From Alphaproteobacteria bacterium (GTDB lineage Bacteria; Pseudomonadota; Alphaproteobacteria; SHVP01): DNA of 12,545 nucleotides. A program made the position numbers and the translations under genes. The notes beneath the pieces are model-generated. The model saw only the letters and a list, made by a program, of their open reading frames with translations, had not been told where the DNA came from and did no database searches. The stretch covers positions 1-12,545 of the forward strand of contig JAPKDI010000018.1 in the NCBI GenBank assembly GCA_026421105.1. Direction: 5' to 3'. Shown in pieces: positions 1-7,503 of this stretch (positions are counted from its first letter, which is position 1; each line of letters begins with the position of its first letter).

Positions 1-10
1 ACCGAAGGCC

Positions 11-631
11 GTGTCCATAGACCTCTTGATTGACGGCAAGGAGAACGCACCGCGCACGGTGGTTCTCGCGCATGGCGCGGGTGCGCCGATGGTCGCGCCC
101 TGGATGACAGATGTCGCCCAAAGTCTCGCCGCGCATGAGCTTCGCGTTGTGCGGTTCGAGTTTCCCTACATGGCGCAGCGCCGCAAGACTGGAAAACGTC
201 GCGGCCCGGACCGACCGCCGGTTTTGCTAGAGACGTGGCGCACCGTTATCGATCAGCTCGGCAATCCCGATCAGCTTGTTATTGGCGGCAAAAGTATGGG
301 TGGGCGGATTGCGACGATGGTTGCCGACATGGAAGGCGTCGCTGGGCTCTTATGTTTCAGCTATCCGTTCCATCCCGCGGGCCGGCCCGAAAAGACCCGT
401 ACGGACCATCTAGGCGTGCTGCTAACGCCAACCTTGATCATGCAGGGCACGCGAGACCCGCTCGGGAATACCGATGATGTGGCGGGCTACGAACTCAGCG
501 CTGCCATTAAACTGCATTGGCTCGAAGACGGCGATCACGACCTCAAACCGCGCAAAGCGTCCGGGCGGAGCCACGCTCAGAATCTTGCCGAGGCCGTTGA
601 CGCAGCGGTAGCGTTCGTCGCGACGCTCTAA
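11..631 (+). CDS. KANL3/Tex30-like alpha/beta hydrolase
   Basis: Small cytoplasmic alpha/beta hydrolase of the KANL3/Tex30 (dienelactone-hydrolase-like) type, about 206 residues. Visible in the protein: an HGAG oxyanion-type turn at residues 21-24, the nucleophile elbow GKSMGG with Ser95, Asp149 in GTRDP and His176 in DGDHD, giving a plausible Ser-Asp-His triad in the right order. No signal peptide or membrane segment is seen. The substrate cannot be told; family members are mostly uncharacterised. The start shown is GTG at 11, but the GAAGG just upstream is only two bases away, too close for a good ribosome site. The frame stays open to the window edge, so the gene may begin further left. 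It converges on the TerB-like gene and the two stop codons overlap (CTAA, 628-631). Family is fairly sure, function unknown. Confidence 0.85.
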   Translation: MSIDLLIDGKENAPRTVVLAHGAGAPMVAPWMTDVAQSLAAHELRVVRFEFPYMAQRRKTGKRRGPDRPPVLLETWRTVIDQLGNPDQLVIGGKSMGGRIATMVADMEGVAGLLCFSYPFHPAGRPEKTRTDHLGVLLTPTLIMQGTRDPLGNTDDVAGYELSAAIKLHWLEDGDHDLKPRKASGRSHAQNLAEAVDAAVAFVATL

Positions 632-1038
632 ATTGTTTGGTAGCGGGCTTTGGCGCCGCGCTCGATCGCGGCTGCCGGGAGGCGGCCAATCTCAAGCTTA
701 TGGCGCAGATACTCCAACAACCGGATTTCTTCGGTACGCAACCGGCCGCCGACTGCAGCGATATCGCAGGCCAGCGCATAGGCGGTTTCATGCAATCGTG
801 CTGGAAGTTTGTCCGAAACGAACCCAAGCACCTCATCCTGTCCATTCTCGTCGGACAGAAGCGTTGCACAGTGTTCCGCCGTCTCCGGCAATTTTTCGAT
901 GTCCAGATCACCAAACACCGGCAGGGTCTTCACGATTTCACCGATCGTAAACAGCTCTTTATCGGTCATGTCGCTGTCGGCGGCGGACATCAGGACCATG
1001 ACGTAGATCAGGGCTTGATGCTCTGGTTGAACGGACAT
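628..1038 (-). CDS. TerB-like (tellurite-resistance family) small protein
   Basis: Protein of 136 residues, all-helical in character and without membrane segments. It resembles the TerB-like family: an acidic turn near residues 19-29 (SAADSDMTDKE) is followed by a second similar helix-turn region at about 89-111 (CDIAAVGGRLRTEE), as in the duplicated TerB fold. TerB proteins are linked to tellurite resistance and stress complexes in other bacteria, but stand-alone copies like this have no established role, and no other ter gene is present here. The ATG at 1038 is chosen because GGGGA lies about seven bases upstream; a longer open frame reaching 1347 would run into lysK and has no support. It is divergent from lysK across about 110 bases and convergent with the hydrolase. 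Confidence 0.8.
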   Translation of the reverse strand: MSVQPEHQALIYVMVLMSAADSDMTDKELFTIGEIVKTLPVFGDLDIEKLPETAEHCATLLSDENGQDEVLGFVSDKLPARLHETAYALACDIAAVGGRLRTEEIRLLEYLRHKLEIGRLPAAAIERGAKARYQTI

Positions 1039-1148
1039 CTGTTTTCCCCGCTTCGAGTTGACGCAATTTAGGGGGCGGCTCGCGGCGCAGCAACCTCGAT
1101 CGCTCGAACTGATGTCGGTATTGACCCTGCCCTGTCGCACCGCATAGG

Positions 1149-2729
1149 TTGCCGCGCGAGTTGACCGTGCCTGCTGATACCCACAAATCCTGGCCCTTTG
1201 CCGAGGCACGTTCCCTCGTCGACCGTTTTCGCGACCGCGCGCCGGAAAAAGGCTACGTCCTGTTCGAAACAGGGTACGGCCCATCCGGCTTGCCACATAT
1301 TGGCACCTTCGGCGAGGTTGCCCGCACCACGATGGTGCGCCGCGCATTTTCAGAGCTCTCCGACCTGCCCACGCGGTTGTTCGCGTTTTCCGACGACATG
1401 GATGGCCTGCGCAAGGTGCCCGATAACGTGCCCAACCAGGCGCTGCTTGAGGAACATCTCGGCAAGCCGTTGACCGCGGTCCCTGATCCCTTCGGAACGC
1501 ATGAAAGCTTTGGGCACCACAACAATGCGCGCCTCCAGGCCTTCCTGGACCAGTTCGGCTTTGAATACGAGTTCAAAAGCGCCACCGAATGCTACCGCGC
1601 AGGGCTTTTCGACGACGTGTTGCTGCAGATGCTTCGGCACTACGACGACGTCACGAACGTTATCTTGCCCACACTGGGCCCGGAACGCCGTGCGACCTAC
1701 AGCCCGTTTCTGCCGCTTTGCCCCAAGACAGGACGTGTGCTGCAAGTTCCGGTGGTCAGCCACGACCCCGATGCAGGAACGATTGTCTATCAAGACGAAG
1801 ATGGGTCGCAGACCGAAGTGCTGGTTACTGGCGGTCATTGCAAACTGCAGTGGAAGGCCGATTGGGCCATGCGCTGGCGCGCGCTCGATGTCGATTATGA
1901 AATGTCGGGTAAAGACCTGATCGATTCGGTGCGTCTATCCAGCCGCATTTGCAAAGTCCTCAAGGGCCGTCCTCCGGAGAGCTTCACCTACGAACTTTTC
2001 CTCGATGAGAACGGTGAGAAAATTTCCAAGTCGCGCGGCAACGGCCTGACGCTTGAGGATTGGCTGCGCTATGCCTCCCCCGAAAGCTTGTCGCTCTACA
2101 TGTTCCAGTCCCCGCGAAAAGCAAAGAGACTGCACTTCGATGTCATCCCGCGCGCGGTTGATGAATATGCATCTCACCTGAGCACCTTTCACAGCACTTC
2201 GGACCGCACCGCCCGGCTCGATAACCCGGTCTGGCATATTCATGGCGACAACACGCCGGACGAAGTCCTGCCGCTGACCTTTGGCATTCTGCTCAACTTG
2301 GTAAGCGTCTGTAATACCGACGACCCCGCCGTATTGTGGGGTTTCGTCGCGCGCTACGTTACCGGCGCGACACCCGAATCCCATCCCTTGCTTGACCGAC
2401 TCGTAACCTACGCGATCGCCTACTACCAAGATTTCGTCGCACCCTCAAAGGTCTTTCGGACTCCCACTGAGAAAGAGCGTGCCGCCCTCGAAGATCTCGT
2501 CATCGAACTCGGGACCATTGAGCCGGATGCCGATGGCAAAGAGATCCAAACTCGGATCTACGAGGTGGGCAAGCGCAACGACTTCGAGAATCTACGGGAC
2601 TGGTTTGGGGTGCTCTATGAAGTGCTGTTCGGGCAAAAGCAGGGGCCGCGGATGGGATCATTTGTTGCACTCTACGGGGTGAAAAATTTTGTTGAGCTCG
2701 TGCGCACCTCGCTCAAGCCCTCCAACTAA
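1149..2729 (+). CDS. lysK: Lysyl-tRNA synthetase, class I
   Basis: Charges tRNA-Lys with lysine in the cytoplasm. This is the class I (Rossmann-fold) enzyme typical of archaea, spirochaetes and alphaproteobacteria, unrelated to the class II LysS/LysU of E. coli. The HIGH signature is HIGT at residues 50-53 within [17 protein letters not shown], and the KMSKS loop is KISKS at 291-295. The [17 protein letters not shown] block is also typical. Length, 526 residues, fits the family. There is no ATG before the HIGH motif, and an in-frame TGA sits at 1122-1124, so the start must be TTG 1149, TTG 1161 or GTG 1167. TTG 1149 is used because relatives have a longer leader before the SWPF segment; GTG 1167 has a weak GAG six bases upstream and is a real alternative. 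The gene is monocistronic and converges on the aminotransferase. Confidence 0.95.
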   Translation: MPRELTVPADTHKSWPFAEARSLVDRFRDRAPEKGYVLFETGYGPSGLPHIGTFGEVARTTMVRRAFSELSDLPTRLFAFSDDMDGLRKVPDNVPNQALLEEHLGKPLTAVPDPFGTHESFGHHNNARLQAFLDQFGFEYEFKSATECYRAGLFDDVLLQMLRHYDDVTNVILPTLGPERRATYSPFLPLCPKTGRVLQVPVVSHDPDAGTIVYQDEDGSQTEVLVTGGHCKLQWKADWAMRWRALDVDYEMSGKDLIDSVRLSSRICKVLKGRPPESFTYELFLDENGEKISKSRGNGLTLEDWLRYASPESLSLYMFQSPRKAKRLHFDVIPRAVDEYASHLSTFHSTSDRTARLDNPVWHIHGDNTPDEVLPLTFGILLNLVSVCNTDDPAVLWGFVARYVTGATPESHPLLDRLVTYAIAYYQDFVAPSKVFRTPTEKERAALEDLVIELGTIEPDADGKEIQTRIYEVGKRNDFENLRDWFGVLYEVLFGQKQGPRMGSFVALYGVKNFVELVRTSLKPSN

Positions 2730-3592
2730 ATAACGCTGCAGCTCTTCGCGAAGTCCATGTAGAGATCGTAGGCGCGGCGCGCCACGGGGCCTGGCTGTAA
2801 TTCACGATCTTCGATCTTTGTCACCGGCATGACCTTGCCGTAATTGCCTGTATTAAAAACCTCGTCAGCATCCTTCACCTCGTCGAAGGTAAACGCACGT
2901 TCCTGTACCTCCACGCCATCGGCTTGCAACAACGCGCGAACCCGTGCCCGTGTGATTCCGCTTAGAAACGTTCCGTTTTCCGCTGGCGTGACGGCAACGC
3001 CATTTTTGGCGAACCATAGATTGGCCGTCGCGAACTCCGCGACGTTGCCGTTTGGATCGAGCATGACCGCATTGTCAAAGCCGCGCTTGGCCGCTTCACG
3101 CAACGCGCGACCACTTTGAGGGTAAAGCGCGGCAGCCTTGGCATCGGTTGTCGCCATATCGCGGGCCGGCCGGCGCAGGGTCGAAAGACACGCCGTAAAA
3201 TTGCCAAACTGGGGCATCGGCGACTGCAAGATGGCGAGAACAAACTTGGAGCTCCCAGGGTCTGGGTTGACGAAGCCTTCCTCGGCATAAATTGCGGGCC
3301 GGATGTAGACGACCGAATCGGCAGGTAACATGCGAACCCCCTCGACCGATAGGTCGTAGACGGTTTGCCAGTCCACCGGTGGCTCCAGTCCGATCGCTCT
3401 CGCAGAGCGAATCAGGCGTTGGCTGTGTTTGTCGAGGTCCGGGGCCAGGCCGCCAAAGGCGCGCGCCCCGTCGAACACGACGGACGCCATCCAAAATGCA
3501 TGCGTAGCCGGTCCTATTATCTTGGGGTTGGTGTCGAACCATTCCCCGTCGAAAAAGTAGAGACCTTCGTCTTCGATTTGGGATTTTCCCAT
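2726..3592 (-). CDS. ilvE: Class IV PLP aminotransferase, branched-chain type (IlvE-like)
   Basis: Fold-type IV PLP enzyme of 288 residues, probably the transaminase for the last step of valine, leucine and isoleucine synthesis using glutamate. Visible: the YIRP motif at 96-99, shared with E. coli IlvE; the catalytic lysine candidate Lys152 ([13 protein letters not shown]); Glu186 in the [11 protein letters not shown] block; FLSGITR at 209-215; and [16 protein letters not shown] near 248-263. Substrate range in this family is hard to read from sequence, so a D-amino-acid or amine transaminase is possible though less likely. ATG 3592 is preferred: GAAGG lies four bases upstream, while the alternative ATG at 3622 has no ribosome site and falls inside the proposed -10 box. 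The stop overlaps that of lysK. No other branched-chain gene is nearby. Confidence 0.85.
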   Translation of the reverse strand: MGKSQIEDEGLYFFDGEWFDTNPKIIGPATHAFWMASVVFDGARAFGGLAPDLDKHSQRLIRSARAIGLEPPVDWQTVYDLSVEGVRMLPADSVVYIRPAIYAEEGFVNPDPGSSKFVLAILQSPMPQFGNFTACLSTLRRPARDMATTDAKAAALYPQSGRALREAAKRGFDNAVMLDPNGNVAEFATANLWFAKNGVAVTPAENGTFLSGITRARVRALLQADGVEVQERAFTFDEVKDADEVFNTGNYGKVMPVTKIEDRELQPGPVARRAYDLYMDFAKSCSVI

Positions 3593-3620
3593 CGTGCCTT
3601 CGCGGTAAGTGCTGCAGGGC

Positions 3621-3649
3621 ATTCTCTGACGTGGATCGTAAGAGGTCAA
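3621..3649 (-). promoter_or_regulatory. Possible sigma-70 promoter of the aminotransferase gene
   Basis: Reading the minus strand, TTGACC (3649-3644; five of six to TTGACA) is followed after exactly 17 bases by GAGAAT (3626-3621; four of six to TATAAT). Transcription would start near 3614, leaving a short leader of about 20 bases before ATG 3592. The position fits and agrees with the shorter start, but the -10 is imperfect and this is inference. Confidence 0.4.
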
Positions 3650-3682
3650 ACCCCGATCGATTGCGACAACGGGCGCAGTCGC

Positions 3683-3687
3683 TAGGA
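3683..3687 (+). promoter_or_regulatory. Ribosome binding site deciding the SRAP gene start
   Basis: TAGGA lies eight bases before ATG 3696. It directly abuts the alternative ATG at 3687, so it can only serve the second ATG. That start also places cysteine at position 2, as the SRAP mechanism requires. Confidence 0.6.
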
Positions 3688-3695
3688 TGCCGCCC

Positions 3696-4430
3696 ATGTG
3701 TGGTCGCTATCTTCTGTTGTCCCCTGCCGAGGCCATGCGGCGCTTGTTTGGCCTGCCCGGGGCATCGCCCAACTTCCCGCCGCGCTACAACGTGGCGCCA
3801 ACCGATATGATGCCGGTCGTTCGGCTCAACGCTGCACTGGAACGCGAGCTCGCACTTCTTCGTTGGGGCCTGGTGCCCAGGTGGGCTGATAGCCTTTCGG
3901 TGGGATCGAGAATGATCAACGCACGCAGCGAAACCGTCGCGACCAAAGGCGCCTTTCGCGACAGCTTCAAACAACGCCGATGCCTTGTCCCGGCCGACGG
4001 CTACTACGAATGGAAGGTGGTCGATGGGCAGCGGCAGCCCTATCTGATCCGTCCCCCCGCCAACATGCTGATGGTCCTTGCGGGCATTTGGGAAGTTTGG
4101 ACCCGGCCGCAGGCAGTGGAAACCGGCAGCAAGCGTGACGTTGGCCCTGCAGGGCAGGTTATCGAAACGTATTCGATTGTCACCGCTCCTGCGTTACCGT
4201 CCGTTGCAAACACCCATGATCGCATGCCGATCGTTCTTGAGCCCGAAGGGTTCGAGAAGTGGCTTGATCCGAATGCGGCGCGCGAAGACCTCGACCGGCT
4301 TATGGCACCCGATCATATCGATCTCACTGTGACTGCCGTAGGATCGAGCGTGAACAGCGTTAAGAACGATGACCCCAGTTGTCTCGAGCCAGGTGCGGCA
4401 ATCCAGCCGCACCAGCCAAGTCTTTTCTAG
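3696..4430 (+). CDS. yedK: SRAP / YedK (HMCES family) abasic-site processing protein
   Basis: SOS-response-associated peptidase family protein, 244 residues. Family members shield abasic sites in single-stranded DNA by forming a thiazolidine crosslink through the N-terminal cysteine once Met1 is removed. All key residues are present: Cys2 (MCGRY), Asn75 in INARSET, Glu105 in DGYYEWK and His174 in NTHDRMP; Asn75 and Glu105 sit at the same numbers as in E. coli YedK. The RWGLVP and YNVAPT segments are also typical. The start was moved from ATG 3687 to ATG 3696 for the Cys2 rule and the TAGGA site. I found no alphaproteobacterial LexA box (GTTC-N7-GTTC) in the 103 bases upstream, so SOS control is not supported. 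pyrD follows almost without a gap, suggesting co-transcription. Confidence 0.95.
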   Translation: MCGRYLLLSPAEAMRRLFGLPGASPNFPPRYNVAPTDMMPVVRLNAALERELALLRWGLVPRWADSLSVGSRMINARSETVATKGAFRDSFKQRRCLVPADGYYEWKVVDGQRQPYLIRPPANMLMVLAGIWEVWTRPQAVETGSKRDVGPAGQVIETYSIVTAPALPSVANTHDRMPIVLEPEGFEKWLDPNAAREDLDRLMAPDHIDLTVTAVGSSVNSVKNDDPSCLEPGAAIQPHQPSLF

Positions 4431-4432
4431 GT
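4429..4432 (+). promoter_or_regulatory. Ribosome binding site of pyrD overlapping the yedK stop
   Basis: AGGT begins on the last two bases of the yedK TAG stop and lies five bases before ATG 4437. This arrangement suggests translational coupling of the two genes and argues against the GTG start at 4431. Confidence 0.5.
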
Positions 4433-4436
4433 GCGC

Positions 4437-5492
4437 ATGAGCGTCTTCGGTGTTGTTCGCCCAGCCCTTTTCGCGCTCAGCCCGGAGCGGGCCCACACGC
4501 TCACGCTGGCAGCGCTGCGCACGGGTTTGCTCTCATCAATGTCCTACCCAGTCAAAGGGCTGGCGGTCGACCTTTTTGGTTTGCGATTTCCCAATCCGGT
4601 TGGGCTCGCCGCTGGCTTCGACAAGAACGCGGTAGCCTCGCGTGCGATGCTCAAACTAGGGTTTGGATTTGTTGAAGCCGGTTCCGTGACGCCCAATCCA
4701 CAGCGGGGCAACTCCAAGCCGCGCGTATTTCGGCTGCCTCAAGACCGTGCGGTGATCAATCGATTGGGCTTCAACAACGAGGGCCACGATGTGTTCGCCC
4801 GCAACCTCGAGGATCAACGGTCAGGCCACCCCGGCATCATTGGCGTGAACATCGGTGCCAACAAAGACAGCGCCGATCCCATCGAAGATTACGTCACGGG
4901 CGTGCTGCGGTTTGCCGCCATAGCGGACTATTTCGTCGTCAATATCTCGTCGCCAAACACACCCGGTTTGCGGGATTTGCAGGCGCGTGGTGTCTTTCAC
5001 GATCTCCTCACGCGGGTCGGCGCGGCGCGGGACCAGGATGCGGTTCGGCCACCGCTCTTGGTCAAGATTGCACCGGACCTATCGCAACCGGAACTCGGTG
5101 CCATCGTCGAGGTCGCTATTGAAACGGGCGTCGACGGGCTGATTGTCTCCAACACTACGGTGGACCGGCCCCTCTCCCTGCGGAGCTCCCACGTTGCCGA
5201 GACGGGCGGACTCTCGGGACGTCCGCTATTTGCGATGTCGACCGGCGTACTCCGGGATACCTATCGCATCAGCGAAGGTCGGCTCCCACTTGTCGGTGTC
5301 GGTGGGATCGCATCGGGCGAAGACGCCTATGCCAAGATCAAGGCCGGCGCATCGCTCGTCCAGCTCTACACCGGATTGATCTATCAGGGGCCAGGCCTGG
5401 TCCAGTCCATCCTTCGCGACCTGCGTGGCTTGCTCGACCGCGACGGCGTGCTCTCGGTCGTGGACGTCATCGGTGTGGACGCTGGAGAATGA
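4437..5492 (+). CDS. pyrD: Dihydroorotate dehydrogenase, quinone-dependent (class 2)
   Basis: Oxidises dihydroorotate to orotate in pyrimidine synthesis and passes electrons through FMN to membrane quinone. At 351 residues it is close to the class 2 length. The N-terminal helical extension (about 1-40), which docks these enzymes on the membrane, is present. Motifs: NRLGFNNEG (108-116), GVNIGANKDS (136-145), VVNISSPNTPGLR (167-179) with catalytic Ser172, VKIAPDL (209-215), the GGLSGRPL segment, and the FMN phosphate site VGVGGIASGEDA (286-297). A serine base rather than cysteine confirms class 2. The start is ATG 4437, with AGGT five bases upstream; GTG 4431, directly after the preceding stop, would bury that site and is less likely. 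It is the second gene of the yedK-pyrD-HAD run. Confidence 0.96.
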   Translation: MSVFGVVRPALFALSPERAHTLTLAALRTGLLSSMSYPVKGLAVDLFGLRFPNPVGLAAGFDKNAVASRAMLKLGFGFVEAGSVTPNPQRGNSKPRVFRLPQDRAVINRLGFNNEGHDVFARNLEDQRSGHPGIIGVNIGANKDSADPIEDYVTGVLRFAAIADYFVVNISSPNTPGLRDLQARGVFHDLLTRVGAARDQDAVRPPLLVKIAPDLSQPELGAIVEVAIETGVDGLIVSNTTVDRPLSLRSSHVAETGGLSGRPLFAMSTGVLRDTYRISEGRLPLVGVGGIASGEDAYAKIKAGASLVQLYTGLIYQGPGLVQSILRDLRGLLDRDGVLSVVDVIGVDAGE

Positions 5493-5523
5493 TGATGCGG
5501 CGCCAGAAAAGGGGTCTTCCAGC

Positions 5524-6390
5524 ATGAGTTACGACATCCTTCCGGGCTTTAGCACGGTGGCGACACGCTACGATATCGCCCTAATCGACCTGTGGGGCGT
5601 CGTGCACAACGGCAAGACACCCTATCCCGGCGTGCTTGACTGCCTGGAGCAGATGCGCGTCGCTGGGATCACACGAATCCTCTTATCCAACGCGCCGCGG
5701 CGGGCTCCAGCGGTGGCGCGACAGATCGAGGGCTTTGGCATTCCGCGCAACGCGTACGACCATATAGTCAGTTCTGGCGGCGTCACCTTCGACGCGCTGC
5801 GCGGTGGGTTGCCGGCCCTTCTGGGGCGAAGCCGTTATTTCTACTGCGGTCCCGAAAAAGATACGCATTTCTTGGAAGGGCTCGATTTCGCGCCCGTATC
5901 GGGAATTGAGAATGCCGCCTTCCTCCTGGTGGCCGGTTTGCGCAACGACGAAACCGAGACGGCCGAAGATTACGACGACGTCCTCCGGATCGCGCTTGCT
6001 CGCGATCTCCCGCTGGTGTGTGTGAACCCCGACATCAGCGTGATGCGCGGCACGCGCATTCTGCCCTGCGCGGGAGCGATTGCGGCGCGCTATAGCGCGC
6101 TTGGCGGCCAAGTCATCCAGTTTGGTAAACCATTCGCGCCGGCGTACGAGGCCTGTATGGACGGACGCTCAGTGCCTCGGTCACGAGTGGTTGCAATTGG
6201 CGACAGCCCGAGAACCGATATAGCTGGGGCTAACGCTTTTGGTATCGACTCCATCTTCGTAACGGGTGGGCTGCACCAAAAGGATGTGGGTGATCCAATC
6301 GATGCAAATCGCCTCGCCGCGTTTATCGATGCCTCCGGCAATCGTCCTACAGCCGTGCTGCCGGGACTGCGATGGGCTGCGTCAGCCTGA
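5524..6390 (+). CDS. HAD superfamily class IIA hydrolase (NagD-like, TIGR01459 type)
   Basis: HAD-family hydrolase of 288 residues with a subclass IIA cap, as in NagD and pyridoxal phosphatases. The alphaproteobacterial family (TIGR01459) has no settled substrate. Motif I is IDLWGVVHNG with nucleophile Asp22; motif II is LLSNAPR (Ser55, Asn56); motif III is Lys202 in FGKP; motif IV is GDSPRTDIAGA with Asp227 and Asp232. The second Asp of the usual DxD is Trp24, so general acid/base catalysis must differ or the activity may not be a classical phosphatase. ATG 5524 starts 31 bases after the pyrD stop; the ribosome site is weak (AGGGG about nine bases upstream). It is probably the last gene of the yedK-pyrD operon, since a terminator overlaps its end. 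Its last nine bases overlap zapE. Confidence 0.88.
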   Translation: MSYDILPGFSTVATRYDIALIDLWGVVHNGKTPYPGVLDCLEQMRVAGITRILLSNAPRRAPAVARQIEGFGIPRNAYDHIVSSGGVTFDALRGGLPALLGRSRYFYCGPEKDTHFLEGLDFAPVSGIENAAFLLVAGLRNDETETAEDYDDVLRIALARDLPLVCVNPDISVMRGTRILPCAGAIAARYSALGGQVIQFGKPFAPAYEACMDGRSVPRSRVVAIGDSPRTDIAGANAFGIDSIFVTGGLHQKDVGDPIDANRLAAFIDASGNRPTAVLPGLRWAASA

Positions 6391-6398
6391 CGCTTTTT
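6379..6398 (+). terminator. Intrinsic terminator of the yedK-pyrD-HAD operon
   Basis: GCGTCA (6379-6384), a three-base loop GCC, and TGACGC (6388-6393) form a perfect six-pair stem followed directly by TTTTT (6394-6398). The T-run is only on the plus-strand side, so it should act on plus-strand transcripts. The HAD stop codon is in the right arm and the zapE stop codon, read on the minus strand, is in the left arm. The short stem keeps confidence moderate. Confidence 0.6.
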
Positions 6399-7503
6399 CC
6401 CCGACCACATGGCCCTGCGCCATGTAGTCCGCCGATTGCATTTCCATCAGCCGCGATACCGTCCGTGAAAACTCGAACGCACCATGTCCGTCAGGGTAAA
6501 GGCCAGCAGCGCCGGCCTCGGCAGAGCAAATCAAGTTCACCTTGTGCTCGTAGAGGGCATCGATCAGCGTCGTGAACCGTTTGGCTTCATTGCGTTTTTC
6601 GGGTCCCATTTCCGGAATGTCCGAAATGATGACCGTATTGAATGTCTCGGCGATTGCGAGATAGTCGGCGCTGCCAAGCGGTTGTGCGCAAAGTTCCTCG
6701 AACGTCATCCGACCCACACCGGCAGCCGAGTTTGTCACTTCCAAGGTGCGACCCTGGACATTGAGGGTTACGGCGTTGCCTCGGTCATAACCAGTCAGTC
6801 GGTGGAATGCCACGTCGAGTTCGCGGTCGCTCTCTGCGCCCAGCGGCGTATGAAACACACCTATCTCGCGTAGCTGCTCAAGCCGGTAGTCCTTGTCTCC
6901 ATCGAGGTGGAAGACGGCGCAGCAATCGGTGAGGAGGTCGATAAAAGGCAAGAACAAGTCGCGATTTAATCCCCCGAGATAGAGATCGCTCGGGGGACGG
7001 TTCGATGTCGCTACCACGATGATGTCGCGTTGGAACATTTTCTTGAACAACCGAGACAAGATCATCGCATCGGCGGTGTCAGTAACCTGAAATTCGTCGA
7101 AACACAGCAGCGTCGTCTCCTTGGCGATCTGCTTCGCCACTTCCTTGAGCGGGTCACCCTTGTTGGCTGGGTCGCGGCGAAGTTGGAAGACACGCGCATG
7201 GACATCCAACATGAAAGCATGAAAGTGAACCCGGCGTTTTGGCACCGAAGACACGTTCTCGAAGAAAAGATCCATCAAGATCGACTTGCCACGCCCAACG
7301 CCGCCCCACAAATAGAGCCCTTTCGGCACTGATGTTCTTTTTGTGCCAAACAATCGCGATAAAAGCCCGTCACCCTTGCCGTTGAAACGATCAAGGTTTT
7401 GTAAGACGTCGGACAGGCGGGCCACGACGCGGTCTTGCACCGGATCAGGCTGCCAACCGTCGTTGGAGTGGAGCTCACGGTATGTAGCGTCGAGCGTGGT
7501 CAT
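6382..7503 (-). CDS. zapE: Cell division protein ZapE / AFG1-like AAA+ ATPase
   Basis: P-loop ATPase of 373 residues, homologous to E. coli ZapE (associated with the Z-ring late in constriction) and mitochondrial AFG1/LACE1 (implicated in respiratory-chain protein quality). The Walker A motif is GGVGRGKS at 67-74 with LYLWG in front, Walker B is LLCFDEF at 132-138, and a sensor-type segment TSNRPPSDLY lies at 166-175. The characteristic HFHAFMLDVH segment is at 93-102. No signal peptide or membrane segment is seen. The start ATG 7503 overlaps the stop of the methyltransferase gene (ATGA), which implies translational coupling. In alphaproteobacteria this gene is often found near TCA-cycle genes, which matches the sdh cluster upstream. 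It converges on the HAD gene with a nine-base overlap. Confidence 0.94.
   Translation of the reverse strand: MTTLDATYRELHSNDGWQPDPVQDRVVARLSDVLQNLDRFNGKGDGLLSRLFGTKRTSVPKGLYLWGGVGRGKSILMDLFFENVSSVPKRRVHFHAFMLDVHARVFQLRRDPANKGDPLKEVAKQIAKETTLLCFDEFQVTDTADAMILSRLFKKMFQRDIIVVATSNRPPSDLYLGGLNRDLFLPFIDLLTDCCAVFHLDGDKDYRLEQLREIGVFHTPLGAESDRELDVAFHRLTGYDRGNAVTLNVQGRTLEVTNSAAGVGRMTFEELCAQPLGSADYLAIAETFNTVIISDIPEMGPEKRNEAKRFTTLIDALYEHKVNLICSAEAGAAGLYPDGHGAFEFSRTVSRLMEMQSADYMAQGHVVGEKASG

Noticed and set aside
616..625. Palindrome CGTCGCGACG near the hydrolase end as a possible terminator
   Set aside because: No loop and no T-run on either side; it is explained by GC-rich Ala/Thr/Val codons.
1121..1149. 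TTGACC as a -35 box for lysK
   Set aside because: At 16-18 bases downstream the best -10 is CATAGG (three of six), and transcription would start inside the gene.
2744..2753. Palindrome CTTCGCGAAG near the lysK end as a possible terminator
   Set aside because: Ten bases, no usable loop and no following T-run; it lies in aminotransferase coding sequence.
3593..3695. SOS (LexA) box in front of the SRAP gene
   Set aside because: No GTTC-N7-GTTC arrangement is present in the divergent intergenic region.
3096..3974. Open frame of 292 codons on - spanning the aminotransferase and the SRAP start
   Set aside because: It covers two well-supported genes in other frames and the translation has no domain features.
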